A DNA stretch of 64,000 bases, taken from contig NZ_JAJGSX010000009.1 of assembly GCF_021245725.1 (NCBI RefSeq), forward strand, positions 124,001-188,000. The letters are read 5' to 3'. This document shows, piece after piece, positions 62,740 to 64,000 of the stretch. The position numbers and the translations under genes are program-made. This stretch comes from Pseudonocardia sp. TRM90224 (lineage in GTDB: Bacteria > Actinomycetota > Actinomycetes > Mycobacteriales > Pseudonocardiaceae). The notes under the pieces were generated by a model. The model saw only the letters and a list, made by a program, of their open reading frames with translations, did not search any database and was not told where the DNA came from. Numbering within the stretch: the first letter of the stretch is position 1; every line of letters begins with the position of its first letter.

Positions 62740-64000
62740 GTGGCAACCACCCCGGGGCAGATCCGCCCGTGGCGCTACCTGGCTTCGTTCCTCGGCGTCG
62801 TCGCCGTGCTGTACGCGCTGGTGTTCTTCACCGGCGACCGGCAGCCGGCGCCGAAGCTCGGTATCGATCTGCAAGGCGGCACCCGGGTCACGCTCGAGCC
62901 GCGCACCGAGACCGGCGCGGTCCCGCCGCGTGAGCAGCTCCTGCTGGCGCAGCAGATCATCCAGGAGCGGGTCGACGGGCTCGGTGTCGGCGGCGCCGAG
63001 GTGGTGCTCGACGGCAACAACCTGACGATCACGGTGCCGGGGCAGGACGGCGAGCGGGCCAGGTCGCTCGGCCAGACCGCGCAGCTGCGGTTCCGCGAGG
63101 TCATCGGCGGTCCGATCCCGTTCACGCCGGCGCCGCCGGCAGCTCCGGGCACCGTCCAGGGCGATCCGGCCGCGCCGCCGGCCGGTGGCCAGGCACCGCC
63201 GCCGAGCGAGCAGCCGGCGCCCCCGACCGGCCAGCCGCAGGGCGCCGCCGACCCGGCCGCGCCGCTCGTCGTGCAGGACGTCCAGCCGCTTTCGCACGCG
63301 GTCCCGATGCAGAACCCGCCGCCCAGCGGCGAGCAGCCGCCCCCGACGACGGCACCCCCGACTCCGGCGCCTCCGGCCTCGACCGCGCAGGCCCCGGCCG
63401 ACCCGCGGCTCGCCGCGGCCATCGCGGAAGCGCGGGCGACCCGCCAGAGCACCGACCAGGCGACGCAGATCGCCGCGATCCAGGCGCTGGACTGCTCCGT
63501 GCAGGACCCGCTGCGCGGCTACGACGATCCCGAGCTCCCGCTGGTCGCCTGCAACCAGGACGGCACCGAGAAATACGTGCTCGGCCCGCGCTTCCTCGAC
63601 GGCACGGAGATCGACACCGCGCTCGCCCAGCAGAGCCAGCAGGGCGCGGGCTGGGAGATCAGCCTGACCTTCAAGAGCGCGGGCGCCGCGAAGTGGGGCG
63701 AGTACACCTCGCAGAACGTCGGCAAGAACGCCGCGTTCGTGCTCGACGGCGAGGTCGTCTCGGCGCCGACCATCGAGGGCCCCATCTACGGCCCGACCCG
63801 CATCTCCGGCCAGTTCAACCAGACCGAGGCGCAGCAGCTCGCCGGTGTGCTGCGGTACGGGTCGCTGCCGCTGTCGTTCGAGTCGTCCGAGGCACAGACC
63901 GTCTCTGCGACGCTCGGCATCGCCTCGCTGCAGGCCGGGCTCATCGCGGGTGGCGTCGGGCTGGTGCTCGTCTTCATCTACTGCTTGATCTACTACCGCC
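62740..64000 (+). CDS. secD: protein translocase subunit SecD (N-terminal part, runs off the window)
   Basis: 420 codons present. Membrane segment 1 (about 12-32), then the P1 domain start KLGIDLQGGTRVTLEPRTE. A Pro/Ala-rich insertion (about 130-225) is longer than in most SecD. Then WEISLTFKSAGAAKW, LDGEVVSAPTI and YGSLPLSFE, just before the second membrane segment where the window ends. It uses the proton gradient to pull exported proteins. The GTG at 62740 has AGAGAG upstream. Confidence 0.94.
   Translation, partial: MATTPGQIRPWRYLASFLGVVAVLYALVFFTGDRQPAPKLGIDLQGGTRVTLEPRTETGAVPPREQLLLAQQIIQERVDGLGVGGAEVVLDGNNLTITVPGQDGERARSLGQTAQLRFREVIGGPIPFTPAPPAAPGTVQGDPAAPPAGGQAPPPSEQPAPPTGQPQGAADPAAPLVVQDVQPLSHAVPMQNPPPSGEQPPPTTAPPTPAPPASTAQAPADPRLAAAIAEARATRQSTDQATQIAAIQALDCSVQDPLRGYDDPELPLVACNQDGTEKYVLGPRFLDGTEIDTALAQQSQQGAGWEISLTFKSAGAAKWGEYTSQNVGKNAAFVLDGEVVSAPTIEGPIYGPTRISGQFNQTEAQQLAGVLRYGSLPLSFESSEAQTVSATLGIASLQAGLIAGGVGLVLVFIYCLIYYR

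Overview
This is a 64 kb chromosomal window from a very GC-rich actinomycete. It has many GTG starts, dense 4-bp ATGA/GTGA overlaps and many apparently leaderless genes. The phosphatidylinositol-mannoside (PIM) cluster thrS-HIT-pgsA-patA-pimA, pdxS, pdxT, yebC, ruvCAB, yajC and secD occur in the same relative order as in Mycobacterium. Together with the SigD/ShbA-type sigma factor, this points to a mycolata or Pseudonocardiaceae relative. I infer Pseudonocardia-like from gene style, not from any search. No rRNA, tRNA, CRISPR array, prophage or insertion sequence was seen.

Layout. 1-1124: end of an ABC ATPase gene, then a SigD/ShbA-like sigma factor. 1235-3941: MmcQ/YjbR-like protein, O-methyltransferase, VOC protein and AraC regulator. 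3958-9473: ROK repressor diverging from a sugar ABC importer with a ketose epimerase and a kinase (frcRBCAK-like). 9644-15779: DUF3500 protein, PhyH dioxygenase, small unknown protein, class A penicillin-binding protein, LLM flavin oxidoreductase. 15914-23114: thrS, PIM biosynthesis and pdxS. 23324-38270: accessory block with a secreted GH16 enzyme, XRE-cupin/AzlCD, TetR and its target, an MFS pump, EF-G2, a sigma factor, malic enzyme, pdxT, a siderophore-binding protein and an FhuF-like reductase. 38412-39164: yebC. 39429-43707: a divergent GrpE-like / Hsp70-like / coiled-coil-FN3 chaperone set. 43823-52195: a tellurium-resistance-type (Ter) cluster. It has DUF475 (TerC-like) and TerD on the plus strand. 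On the minus strand is a seven-gene operon TerD-TerD-aldolase-PRTase/TRSP-StiP-HAD-TerB. 52604-54323: NfeD-like peptide and flotillin. 54451-59757: polA, threonine-aldolase-like lyase, small AraC protein and two VOC proteins. 59856-64000: ruvCAB, yajC and the start of secD.

Two things cut across the window. First, three unrelated families of long intergenic palindromes sit directly behind stop codons. Family A (core TTCCCCACCGTTTTG) has nine copies, family B (core GGAAAGCCACTTTCC) five sites and family C (GTCGACAACGACGTT) two. They behave like dispersed 3'-end hairpins, and some family A copies are asymmetric and found in both orientations. Second, at least sixteen genes have a TANNNT-like -10 box 6-8 nt before the start codon, which implies leaderless transcripts. 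At several of these a palindromic operator overlaps the promoter.

The best candidate for an under-described system is the 39.4-52.2 kb region. A self-contained Hsp70/GrpE pair with an FN3-coiled-coil partner sits beside a Ter cluster that carries a putative nucleotide-like-metabolite module (two phosphoribosyltransferase-fold proteins, a HAD phosphatase and a citrate-lyase-like aldolase).
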